NCBI GenBank assembly: GCA_017744715.1
Contig: JAGIAT010000002.1
Coordinates: forward strand, 372,001-436,000
Length of the DNA stretch: 64,000 bases
From: Niabella sp.
Lineage (GTDB): Bacteria > Bacteroidota > Bacteroidia > Chitinophagales > Chitinophagaceae
Direction of reading: 5' to 3'
Made by a program: the position numbers and the translations under genes. How positions within the stretch are numbered: position 1 is the first letter of the stretch; each line of letters starts with the position of its first letter. Of the stretch, positions 34,101 to 40,772 are shown in pieces. Below the pieces are notes generated by a model. It was not told where the DNA came from, searched no databases, and saw only the letters and a program-made list of their open reading frames with translations.

Positions 34101-34429
34101 TCTATAACATTTTGAATAGAGGGCGGTTTAATATACTCTAGTTTCTTTTTACATTTAGAAAGTATTGGAATAGTCAGTTTTTCTTTCGGTTTTTCTATTA
34201 CAAATGCTGCATCATAATTCGGTGGGATTTGACTTTTATTTGTGGAAATAAAGTATTTGCAACCGTTGTCTGATATGAACTCATATCCAGAGTAGACATC
34301 TCCTGAAAATTTTTGCAGAAGGCCTTTCTCCGTTCCGATGAAATACTCTCTACGATTGCCTTTGAATTTGTCTTTATATATGCCATTGAAAGTAATCCAC
34401 ACTTTCTCTTCTGGAAACAAGCGATTCAT
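31154..34429 (-). CDS. SF2 helicase with C-terminal nuclease-like region, candidate defence protein
   Basis: A 1091-aa protein. The DEAD/DEAH-type helicase core covers about residues 130-490: motif I PTGTGKTE (161-168), motif II DEAH (275-278), motif III TATPF (303-307), and motif VI QFFGRFTR (458-465). After a long beta-rich middle comes a C-terminal region (about 930-1091) with DDDDANEASDIIAI and IELYHCKFS (HCK 967-969), followed by LYEVCGQAQRSFHW; the acidic-then-HCK order recalls PD-(D/E)xK nucleases. Restriction- and defence-type helicases have this layout. The gene is far richer in A+T than the flanking housekeeping genes, a sign of transfer. No methylase is nearby. Confidence 0.85.
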   Translation of the reverse strand: MNRLFPEEKVWITFNGIYKDKFKGNRREYFIGTEKGLLQKFSGDVYSGYEFISDNGCKYFISTNKSQIPPNYDAAFVIEKPKEKLTIPILSKCKKKLEYIKPPSIQNVIESWKDCFTYKKELKDRSGNIIQFGLRPPQIGAFHSIQAHWSISPKPALVVMPTGTGKTETMLCLSVAEKCQGLLVIVPSDSLRNQIFNKFKTLGILKNSGFEVIAQTAKNPIVGFLKTGIKNIDDANGILNSNIIISTPQIITTILKDDSKIKDLFLNWCGYLIMDEAHHSQAKEWNIIKLQIESLNKPILLFTATPFRNDKKRLAGKIIYDYPLSLAQKDNYYKNIIFHPILEFNPKIADKKIAEKAISLLELDRLEKLDHILMARVDTMKKAEEIFEFIYKPYKEYNPVFIHSNIKSAERKKILEDIVAGKHKIIVCVDMLGEGFDLPQLKICALHDIHKNITTSFQFFGRFTRESSLNLGKASIVANIADPKLKGTLKKLYQKDSDWDKIIRHANEDIMGAVKKEQDFFQNFSDVEISAKIPLRNITPAMSTVVFKLYDTEIQWTPENYVACFTNEKYETVSVEHEEENLLVIIAKKTDTVKWGQIEDLLTCEYDLYILYLNLEQKLLFINSTNNGTTHDKLAKAVVGKNLSLFNEAEIYKCLDGIFQLELFNLGLKSILSGPISFTMYAGSSIISGLDELDKNTKSSSNLFGVGYENGEKMTIGCSSKGRVWTKLVKTIPEFCLWCDALGNKLLDDTIDVKNIFKFIQKPERKTNFPSDKVPIAIKWNEELYIDSNMATYLGTPIVDFTMTILAYSNNSLDFQIFSNQAATQYRLVIKKSIRGYEYSRIAGMPFNINYKGDQIEIIQLFHEFPPIIWFHDNSKMYNNIFFSFKDKISIFDTSKLIPLKWDGVNIKKESQKKEKRNDSIQYYIINKLKTQGDYKLIFDDDDANEASDIIAINFDETNNIRIELYHCKFSSKTQSGSRLKDLYEVCGQAQRSFHWKHNTFELLQHMVRRQNKRMDQYKKSRYEIGGDEELRTLTNMITSGYCNLDYSIYVVQPGISKKAIEKESEHLKILGATDLLLKKTGNTFYVIVSD

Positions 34430-34569
34430 ATTTGGTATTTTATAATAAGCATTAAATCTTATCAGCTAGTAAGTTTTATATTTGAGTTATCCAATAATAT
34501 CTGGAAAATAAGCCAGCCTCTTATAATGCCTCTTTGTATATCATAAATATAAGTAAAAAAAGATCTACC

Positions 34570-34695
34570 ACGCGCAGGCCTTTGGCCTGAGCGGCGCTGT
34601 TACTCAGTGTGACCTGCCTTGGGGATATAGCGATTATAAACACCAGCTGCAGGCAGCTGTCAAATAACGGATGGGCACAGGCCAGGAGGGACTGT
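34570..34695. repeat. MITE-like element, copy 1 (diverged)
   Basis: It begins cgcgcaggcctttggcctgagcgg and ends gggcacaggccaggagg, with a middle resembling the copies at 36213, 37326 and 39609 (gttactcag...cagctg). The ends are inverted relative to each other. No coding sequence of its own. It lies in the 34430-34834 gap. Confidence 0.7.
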
Positions 34696-34737
34696 CTGTT
34701 ACGTTTGGAAGAAGCATCCGCCAAACTGTAACACTTA

Positions 34738-34830
34738 ATTCAATCCAATATTGTTTTTCAAAATAACCGAGAGCTGGTTGCGGAAATGGAGAAGCGGATG
34801 AAGGAATGGAGTAAACCAGGTAAGGCCTAA
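34738..34830 (+). pseudogene. Possible sulfatase-family C-terminal remnant
   Basis: Reading forward, the last codons give a terminal helix NRELVAEMEKRMKEWSKPG followed by KA and a stop. Arylsulfatase-family proteins often end in a helix like this. No upstream coding sequence is joined to it; the MITE copy lies just before it. Short, so the identity is uncertain. Confidence 0.3.
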
Positions 34831-34834
34831 GTTT

Positions 34835-35056
34835 CTATTTAAGCCATCTGAGCAAACCCTCCACACCGGAAACCGAATAAATAATAAACCCTATTATTAT
34901 AACTATAGCGATAATAACTACCCAAACAATTGCTTTTATATTATCAATATCTTTCCTGTACTCGGGAGTTCCATTTACATAATTATAATGGGCTTGCTCT
35001 CTAAGCTTGCGCCTGCCATATTTGGTATTGGGATTGTACGGTTTGCGTTGTGTCAT
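34835..35056 (-). CDS. Small membrane protein of an accessory operon
   Basis: A 73-aa protein with a basic, Tyr-rich N-terminus (MTQRKPYNPNTKYGRRKLRE) and one membrane helix (AIVWVVIIAIVIIIGFIIYSV). Unknown family. It lies 23 bp after the lipoprotein gene and is likely the last member of the leftward group 36142 to 34835. Confidence 0.65.
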   Translation of the reverse strand: MTQRKPYNPNTKYGRRKLREQAHYNYVNGTPEYRKDIDNIKAIVWVVIIAIVIIIGFIIYSVSGVEGLLRWLK

Positions 35057-35079
35057 GGTTCCAATTTTTAGATCTTATT

Positions 35080-35613
35080 TTATCTTCTTCTGCTGGGCGC
35101 GCTCCTTGTATGAGGACGTACATAGGTACCGTCTTTTCGATAATATCCCTGCACATGAACCGGACCGCCGGTACCGGGCGTATATGTATCAGAACTACCA
35201 GAAGATCTGGCTTTATAGGCGCTGTCGTCTTCTGCTCTTTTCTTTTGAAAGTAGGCGATTTTTACTTCATTGCTCTTTTGTTTGTATGCCCGAAATGATG
35301 CGCCATACTTCTTTTTATACCTCTTCTTTGATATGGGGCGAGATAATGTAAAACCGTTGGAGCTGGAAATGTATCCAGCTTGGTCTCCATAAATAATTCC
35401 ATAATTCGACTGTCCGAAGTTTTTCTTTTTCCGCAACAGGAAGTAATTATATGGAGCAACAAAATCTGTATTATATTCTGATTCCAGACTCGAAATAAAA
35501 TCATTTGAGGAATATTTTACCGGATCTGAACTTTCAACTAAGTAGTACCGGTTGCATGAACTCAGAACAATAATGATTAATAGGATGGTCAAATTTAAAG
35601 GTCTCATTGGCAA
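35080..35613 (-). CDS. Uncharacterised lipoprotein
   Basis: A 177-aa protein with an Ile/Leu-rich signal ending in the lipobox VLSSC (Cys20; Met3 is an alternative start). The mature part is Tyr/Ser/Lys-rich and ends in a GYYRKDGTYVRPHTRSAPSRR motif, a repeat-like basic C-terminus seen in assorted exported Bacteroidota proteins (here split as VQGYYRKDGTYV and RPHTRS). Envelope localisation is expected. It lies between the YidD-like gene and the 73-aa membrane protein in the same direction. Confidence 0.7.
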   Translation of the reverse strand: MPMRPLNLTILLIIIVLSSCNRYYLVESSDPVKYSSNDFISSLESEYNTDFVAPYNYFLLRKKKNFGQSNYGIIYGDQAGYISSSNGFTLSRPISKKRYKKKYGASFRAYKQKSNEVKIAYFQKKRAEDDSAYKARSSGSSDTYTPGTGGPVHVQGYYRKDGTYVRPHTRSAPSRRR

Positions 35614-35653
35614 ATTTTTTAAATGTTTTTTATGCGTCTTTTCTTGCAGCCCC

Positions 35654-35911
35654 TCAAGCTTTTACGTTTAATAGTTCAGCAGCCACAATGCAACAATCTG
35701 CCATACGCACTGCATTTTTATTAATATAATAATATCCAGGTCTGCATTTCCTCCGCCGGTCTTTTAAAGCGGCAAGGCCGGCTCCTAACCCTTGCTGCCG
35801 GGTGATCCGGTATACATACCGGCTACAGGTCTCTTTAAAGAGGCAGCGCCGCCGGTTCTTTTCAGGCGTCAGCCAGTACAATCGTATTATAAGCAGCAGA
35901 AAATATCGCAT
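35654..35911 (-). CDS. YidD-like membrane-protein insertion factor
   Basis: An 85-aa protein with the YidD pattern: a hydrophobic start (MRYFLLLIIRLYWLTP), a Cys-containing loop (RRRCLFKETCSRYVYRIT) where YidD has a CRF-P-TCS-YA motif, and a downstream LKDRRRKCRPG. YidD assists YidC/Sec insertion of membrane proteins. Here the core is diverged (YidD has SP-Pro residues missing here), and the gene is not next to yidC or rnpA, so it may be a specialised accessory copy. It starts directly after the stop of the DUF4177-like gene. Confidence 0.7.
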   Translation of the reverse strand: MRYFLLLIIRLYWLTPEKNRRRCLFKETCSRYVYRITRQQGLGAGLAALKDRRRKCRPGYYYINKNAVRMADCCIVAAELLNVKA

Positions 35912-36142
35912 TTAATTTTCTTTAGAAAACACGACCAATTGAAAGAAAGTGGTGGACGTTTTAGCGTTGATACCAAAACACCCGGGATCATCAACTATGG
36001 TTTCAAATTTCTCTACCGATTCGAACGTCCAGCCCTGAGATGCAAAATCGTTAATAAGTACTTCCAGCTTTTGTGCCACGCTCCCTGTGGTCTCTTTAAC
36101 CGTAATATTGGCCACATAAGGCACTACTTTGTACGTTCTCAT
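35912..36142 (-). CDS. DUF4177-like small protein
   Basis: A 76-aa protein, MRTYKVVPYVANITVKETTG..., with an antiparallel-sheet pattern and the GWTFESVEKFE segment typical of DUF4177-like domains. The ATG at 36140-36142 is chosen because the 66 upstream open codons are a translation of the adjacent MITE. The stop is directly followed by the YidD-like ATG, so the two are translated from one mRNA. Role unknown. Confidence 0.7.
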   Translation of the reverse strand: MRTYKVVPYVANITVKETTGSVAQKLEVLINDFASQGWTFESVEKFETIVDDPGCFGINAKTSTTFFQLVVFSKEN

Positions 36143-36156
36143 AATTGCTTTTGATA

Positions 36157-36164
36157 CAAAAGTA
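36157..36164 (-). promoter_or_regulatory. -7 box of the DUF4177/YidD operon
   Basis: On the minus strand TACTTTTG fits TAnnTTTG, with TTTTTG about 15 nt upstream. The start codon is 14 nt downstream, giving a very short leader. The MITE begins 50 bp further upstream. Confidence 0.45.
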
Positions 36165-36212
36165 TCAGCGCTCAAAGAACAAAAATTACGGAAAACCGTA
36201 AAGCACATTACT

Positions 36213-36344
36213 CGCGCAGGCCTCCCGGCCTGTGCGGCGTTGTTACTTAGCTTGGCATATTTTGAAGATACAGTAACAACAGAAGCCGCTTTAGGTACCA
36301 CCCAAGTTACGGGTATACACAGGCCGGGAGGCCTGCGCAAGAAT
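36213..36344. mobile_element. MITE-like element, copy 2
   Basis: The arms cgcaggcctcccggcctgtg (36215-36234) and its exact reverse complement (36318-36337) form a 20-bp perfect terminal inverted repeat around about 83 bp of non-coding sequence. Each arm is itself partly palindromic (aggcc/ggcct). No target duplication was found. It is the best-preserved of four copies in this 5-kb accessory zone. Confidence 0.85.
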
Positions 36345-36469
36345 GCATTCTAAAAACAAGGTTCCACAGAGACCTTTCCCCTCACCCACCGGCGTGAGCC
36401 CGGTCGGGATGACCGGGAATGTCTGTATTCATCAAGCTTTATTTTTAACTTTACCTAAATTGTATAACC

Positions 36470-37306
36470 ATGAAAAAAGAATTGATCACCGAATTATTAC
36501 AAAAATTTGAAGCCGCCTGCTATGAAGTAAAAGGCGTGGAATGCTGGAGCGCCCGGGAGCTGCAGCCTATTTTTAATTACTCCGAGTGGCGAAATTTTTT
36601 AAAAGTGCTTGATAAAGCAAAGGAGGCCTGTAATGCCGCCGGCGAGCCCATCGCCGACCATTTTGTTGGCCTCAACAAAATGGTAACATTGGGGAGTGGC
36701 GCACAACGGGAGGTGGAAGATATTGCCCTTACCCGCTACGCCTGCTACCTGGTGGCGCAGAACGGCGACCCGGCCAAGCCGGCCATTGCTTTTGCTTAAA
36801 CTTATTTTGCCGTACAAACCCGTAAGCAGGAAATTATTGAACAGCGCCTGCTGGATGTGGCAAGGGTATCGGCCCGGGAAAAACTGACAAAATCGGAGAA
36901 AAAGCTGTCGGGCATTATTTACGAGCGCGGGGTGGATGAGCAAAGTTTTGCGTTGATCCGCTCCAAGGGAGATGCGGCCTTATTTGGTGGCTTTAGCACG
37001 GCGGATATGAAGAAGAAGCTGAGTGTGCCTGCGAATCGGGCCCTGGCGGATTTTTTGCCGACCCTTACCATTAAAGCCAAGGATTTTGCTACGGAGCTTA
37101 CCAGTCATAACGTAATGGAAAAAGACCTGAAAGGCGGTCAGCAAATATCAAAAGAGCATGTAGACAATAATAAAGCAGTGAGAGATATGCTGAACGAGCG
37201 GGGCGTACAACCGGAAACACTGCCCCCGGCAGAAGATATTGCAAAACTGAAACGTAAGCTGGATGGCGATGCAAAAAAGATATTGAAAGATACCCGGAAA
37301 AAATAA
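36470..37306 (+). pseudogene. dinD: dinD-like DNA-damage-inducible protein, interrupted by one stop codon
   Basis: The first 109 codons (MKKELITELLQKFEAACYEV, then WSARELQPIFNYSEWRNF and DIALTRYACYLVAQNGDPAKP) match DinD, an SOS-induced protein. The frame ends at TAA (36797-36799) where the family has a Gln codon (AFAQTYFAVQTR), and coding resumes without frameshift (TYFAVQTRKQEIIEQRLLDV, then ARVSAREKL) to 37306. One C-to-T change (CAA to TAA) explains the break. The rest, to KDTRKK, is intact. Either a recent pseudogene or a two-part product through restart at the GTG at 36857. Confidence 0.9.
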
Positions 37307-37325
37307 ATGGCTTTTGTAGTAGCTT

Positions 37326-37456
37326 CTCGCGCAGGCCTCCCGGCCTGTGCGGTGTTGTTACTTAGCTTAATATATTTTGCAGCACAATAATTACAGAAGG
37401 GGCTTTAGATAGTAGCTAAGTTACGCGTATGCACCGGCCGGGAGGCCGGCGCAAGA
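37326..37456. mobile_element. MITE-like element, copy 3
   Basis: Arms cgcaggcctcccggcctgtg (37330-37349) and caccggccgggaggccggcg (37432-37451) are close inverted repeats, flanked by ttct/agaa. The interior aligns with copy 2 (tgttgttacttagctt; gctaagttacg). It lies directly after the dinD pseudogene. Confidence 0.85.
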
Positions 37457-37475
37457 AGGAAGGTACTGGTACTAT

Positions 37476-37536
37476 TTGGGGGGACAGGGAGACCGGGGGA
37501 CATAGAGTGTTATGTATGGGGACGATGGCTGATGCT
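37476..37536. repeat. G-rich dispersed repeat
   Basis: actatttggggggacaggga, then gaccgggggacat..., then gttatgtatggggacgatggctgatg. It aligns with 38866-38932 and part of 24265-24299. The region 37307-37695 holds this, the MITE copy and the gatcc repeat, and no gene. Confidence 0.5.
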
Positions 37537-37615
37537 TATTCCACAGTACAAGAGTGCGACGCAACGATGCCGCCATTAGTACTACAGCCGGGTTCATAAA
37601 AACTACCCTCGGAGA

Positions 37616-37653
37616 GATCCTTCCGCTCGCCCTGCGGGCTCGGTCAGGATGAC
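37616..37653. repeat. Dispersed repeat (gatccttcc...ggtcaggatgac type)
   Basis: Same family as 25161-25258, with arms gatcc and ggatgac around a gctcgccctgcgggctc centre. Confidence 0.5.
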
Positions 37654-37695
37654 GACGATACGTCGCCTTGCGGACCCTGTGAGGATGGCGCACCC

Positions 37696-38568
37696 CTACT
37701 TTAAAAAACCGTTGAGGAGGTTTAACAACGTGGTGGTTTGCTCCATCAAGCTTACATGCCCCTGCCCGGGTACAATGGCCAGCTGGGATGCGGGGGCGGG
37801 GCCAAAACCGGCTACTACATTGCCGCCCAGCAGCTGGTAGGTTTTGATGAGCTCCTGTTTATCCAGCCCGTCGTTATCGCCGGCAATAATGAGCACGGGG
37901 GCGGTAATTTTTGCAATGTTGGCATCGCCCAGGTTAAAGGGTTTGCCGGCGGAGGCGATCATCTGCTGCAGGAAGGGGATCCATTTGGTGGTATCCGGCG
38001 CCACTTCATTGTAGGCAGCGTGCATGGGCGACTGATCAAAAAACTCGGGCTTCATTTGCTTAAAGGCGGCGTTTACCTGGGGCAGCCAGCCTTCACTTTT
38101 ATAAGTGGCGGAAATGATGACCAGTTTTTTTATGCGCTTTGGGTGCTGTATGGCAAACTGGTAGGCGATGGCGCCGCCAAAGCTATAGCCGGCTACATCG
38201 GCACTGTCTATATGCAGGTAATCCATTATGCCGGCCACATCGGCGGCCAGGGTGGCGTGGGATAAGGGCCGATCGGAGTACGGTGTGTGGCCGTGCCCCT
38301 GCAGCTCCAGCGCAATCACCTTGCGGTTTTTGGACAGTTCGGGAATAAGCTGGCCCCAGTTGCCGTCGATGGTCATAAAAGCGCCGTGCAATAACACCAG
38401 GGGCTGGCCCTGTCCATATACCTTGTAATAAACCTTGATGCCGTTGAGGGGCGCATAGCCGCTGTCGGCCGGGGAGGGTTGTGCCTGTGATGTGGCTGCT
38501 GTAAGCATAAGAATGATGATTAAAAGTAGGGGGTTGAAAATATTGCGGGTATTCATGCTCTTTTTCAT
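37696..38568 (-). CDS. Secreted alpha/beta hydrolase
   Basis: A 290-aa protein from the ATG at 38566-38568, which gives MKKSMNTRNIFNPLLLIIIL, a signal-peptide-like start (cleavage near residue 30, TSQAQ). Alpha/beta hydrolase motifs: HGAF near residue 61, nucleophile elbow GYSFGG with Ser129, acid in IIAGDNDGLDKQE, and His in PGQGHVSLME. A periplasmic or surface esterase or lipase-like enzyme; substrate unknown. Unrelated to the cytoplasmic hydrolase at 19.8 kb except in fold. Confidence 0.85.
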   Translation of the reverse strand: MKKSMNTRNIFNPLLLIIILMLTAATSQAQPSPADSGYAPLNGIKVYYKVYGQGQPLVLLHGAFMTIDGNWGQLIPELSKNRKVIALELQGHGHTPYSDRPLSHATLAADVAGIMDYLHIDSADVAGYSFGGAIAYQFAIQHPKRIKKLVIISATYKSEGWLPQVNAAFKQMKPEFFDQSPMHAAYNEVAPDTTKWIPFLQQMIASAGKPFNLGDANIAKITAPVLIIAGDNDGLDKQELIKTYQLLGGNVVAGFGPAPASQLAIVPGQGHVSLMEQTTTLLNLLNGFLK

Positions 38569-38865
38569 AACGACTGTTTTTGCGTTGTATGCCTGTTTTA
38601 TTGACCCCACAAAGATGGATGGGATTGGGGAATTGGATATTGGGGGAAAACGACAAGTTTGGGGGTGGATTTTGCCGGAACAAACACGGAGGTGGTATTA
38701 GCCCAGGTAAGTTACGGAGCACAAGTGAAGATTTGTTCTGACGGATGCCACAGATTAGCACAGATGGATAGATTAGGGGTTGCGCTAAGACCTTCTGTGG
38801 GAAATCTTTGAGCAACCTTAATCCGGACAGGCCGGGAGGCCTGCCCGAGAAGGGGCGTTTTTTTG

Positions 38866-38932
38866 GGGCGTACTATTTTTTGGAGGGACCTGGGGACAGA
38901 GCGCGTTACGTGCAGGGGCTGATGGCCCCCCT
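38866..38932. repeat. G-rich dispersed repeat, second copy
   Basis: gtactattttttggagggac..., then ggggacagagcgcgttacgtgcaggggctgatgg. It aligns with 37476-37536. Just before it (38826-38845) is an orphan piece of the MITE right end (ggccgggaggcctgc). No gene is seen from 38569 to 39772 except an unassigned short open stretch on the minus strand near 39030-39180. Confidence 0.5.
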
Positions 38933-39254
38933 GGGGTGGAGGGGTTAGTGAGGACGGAGGGGGCCGGTAAAAAATGATTGCAGTTAACGGTTGCGTACCG
39001 GTTCCTGCTGCTACCCGGTTTGGTTTACAAGAACAACCATTTTTTATGTTTTTTTACACGCGGTGCCAGGATGGCAGCAACGTTGCCTTTGAGGGCATTT
39101 TTAATACTTTGGATTACCGGCAGGTATGTTGCATTTTTGATGCCCTCCAGACCGGTTTTAAGGCCGCATAGCCGCCACTTCTGCGCTTCTTAAAGGGGGG
39201 AAACTCATTCAATGCATCAAGGTCTTAAATCGGCTTATTATGGCCCCAACCGGA

Positions 39255-39400
39255 AAGACTGAAACTTTCTGTATCCTTTGTATATCCATTGTATATCCTT
39301 TGTATATCGTTTCTGTATCCTTTCTATATCGTTTGTATATCCTTTCTGTATCCTGGGTTCGGTGTTCGTTCGGTGCTCGTATATCCCTTTTTTTTGAACC
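39255..39400. repeat. Degenerate short tandem repeat (ttgtatatcc units)
   Basis: Units of about 10-12 bp such as tttgtatatcc, tttctgtatcc and tttgtatatcg repeat about ten times, then change to ggttcggtgttcgttcggtgctcg. On the minus strand it reads as repeats of (I/R)-QK-YT-DI. Probably a tandem repeat rather than a gene. Confidence 0.65.
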
Positions 39401-39608
39401 TGCATGGGTAATTTTTGGAACATTTTTGACAGAATGACAGGCAAAAAAGGGGCGGTTTTTATATTCAAAAACCTGCTTTCCTTACTGTATAGTATGAAAT
39501 GTTTGCCGTTAAAAAAGAGTTACTGTTCCGCGCAGACCGCCGTGTTTTTTCCAGGTAGCGACTGGGTATCCCACACTACATAAGAGCTACCGCTTATCGA
39601 TCTCATAA

Positions 39609-39735
39609 CACGCGCAGGCCCCCGGCTTGTGTGGTTTTGTTACATAACTCAAATACATGTTGCAGGTACGGCGATTAAAGGGCCGCTTTAAGCTATTACC
39701 AGGTTAGGGAATGCATAGGTGGGGGCCTGTATATG
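39609..39735. repeat. MITE-like element, copy 4 (diverged)
   Basis: Starts cacgcgcaggcccccggcttg and ends gggggcctgtatatg, with the shared middle gttac...gcaggtacggcgattaaag. The arms are degenerate. It sits just upstream of the TonB-domain gene and may supply its promoter. Confidence 0.6.
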
Positions 39736-39748
39736 AGGGGGATCTCCC

Positions 39749-39756
39749 TATTTTTG
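39749..39756 (+). promoter_or_regulatory. -7 box before the double TonB-domain gene
   Basis: TATTTTTG matches TAnnTTTG; the ATG is 17 nt downstream. No clear -33 TTTG is visible. Confidence 0.4.
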
Positions 39757-39772
39757 TAAAAATTAATGCATT

Positions 39773-40588
39773 ATGAAAAAGACTGGTTTTTGCGTATTGC
39801 TCTTACTAACACTCATGCACTATGAGCCCATTGTTGCTCAAAACAAACCGGAACCACAACCGATGATCTTTGCAATTGCCGAAAAGGACCCGGTGTACCG
39901 GCTGGGCTACGATAGCTGGATACAGTACCTGGCAAAGAATTTAGATACCGGCCTGCCATTTAAGAAGGGGGCTCCTCAAAAAACATATAAGGTCATCATC
40001 CAGTTCATCGTGGAAAAAGATGGCAGTATTACCGACATAAAACCGTTAACAAAAGAAGGATATGGAATGGAAGAAGAAGCCATACGGGTAATTACCACCA
40101 GCGGCCGGTGGATGCCGGCGCTGCAGCATAAGGTGATTGTACGATGCTTTAAAAAGGAAACCTTTGTGTTTAGCGAAGAAAACATCTTTGCTGCTTATCT
40201 TAAAAGATATCCCGCGGCTAACATACCGGCAGATTCTCTAACGCCTCCGCTACCTGGTATTGTAACACATCCGGATAAAGATGCTCTTTACCCGGGTAGT
40301 CCGGATGGCTGGGTCAGTTTTCTCCGGCACAATCTTAATGAGGCTATTCCTGCCAAAAATGGCGCAACCAAAGGTGTATACCGTGTTCGGATCCAGTTTA
40401 TCGTAGATATGGATGGAACCGTTAGCGATATACGACCCGTAACATTTGAAGGATATGGAATGGAGGAAGAGGCCCTGCGGGTGATAAAAAAATCGGGCAA
40501 ATGGAACCCGGCCATTATAGATGGCAAACCTGTAAAATCATACAAAGTAGTGCCAATTACATTTTTTGAATCAAAATCGCCAGCTTAG
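39773..40588 (+). CDS. Exported protein with two TonB C-terminal-like domains
   Basis: A 271-aa protein: signal peptide (residues 1-23, ending IVAQ), then two internally similar halves of about 70 residues. Each has the TonB C-terminal pattern: (T/V)YKVIIQFIVEKDGSI..I.P.T.EGYGMEEEAIRVI..SG.WMPA (about 68-135) and VYRVRIQFIVDMDGTVSDIRP..EGYGMEEEALRVIKKSGKWNPA (about 200-262). TonB normally has one such domain behind a membrane anchor and a Pro-rich linker; here there is no anchor. A periplasmic partner-binding role is plausible. Confidence 0.8.
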   Translation: MKKTGFCVLLLLTLMHYEPIVAQNKPEPQPMIFAIAEKDPVYRLGYDSWIQYLAKNLDTGLPFKKGAPQKTYKVIIQFIVEKDGSITDIKPLTKEGYGMEEEAIRVITTSGRWMPALQHKVIVRCFKKETFVFSEENIFAAYLKRYPAANIPADSLTPPLPGIVTHPDKDALYPGSPDGWVSFLRHNLNEAIPAKNGATKGVYRVRIQFIVDMDGTVSDIRPVTFEGYGMEEEALRVIKKSGKWNPAIIDGKPVKSYKVVPITFFESKSPA

Positions 40589-40772
40589 AGCGCCGTTCCG
40601 GATAAGGGCTGGAATTGCCTCGCACCAGTTTAACCCGGCACTTCCGATAATTACCGGATAACGAAGGCAACAACCTGTTGCTTCTATTTACCGCGAAATG
40701 AAGGAAATATAGTGCTCGGTGCAAAGTGCACTACTAAAAAAAACACTATCTTGCTCCATAAACATTTTTAAC

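Noticed and set aside
36143..36340. N-terminal extension of the DUF4177-like protein
   Set aside because: The extra 66 codons are a translation of the MITE-like repeat.
38183..38815. 210-codon frame overlapping the secreted hydrolase gene
   Set aside because: Shadow frame of a well-supported hydrolase on the same strand; the upstream part lies in the non-coding 38569-38820 stretch.
39030..39180. Short open stretch on the minus strand (TGLEGIKNATYLPVIQSIKN...)
   Set aside because: It looks like a peptide with helix-forming text, but it is only about 50 codons, has no clear start and matches nothing I know; too weak to call a gene or remnant.
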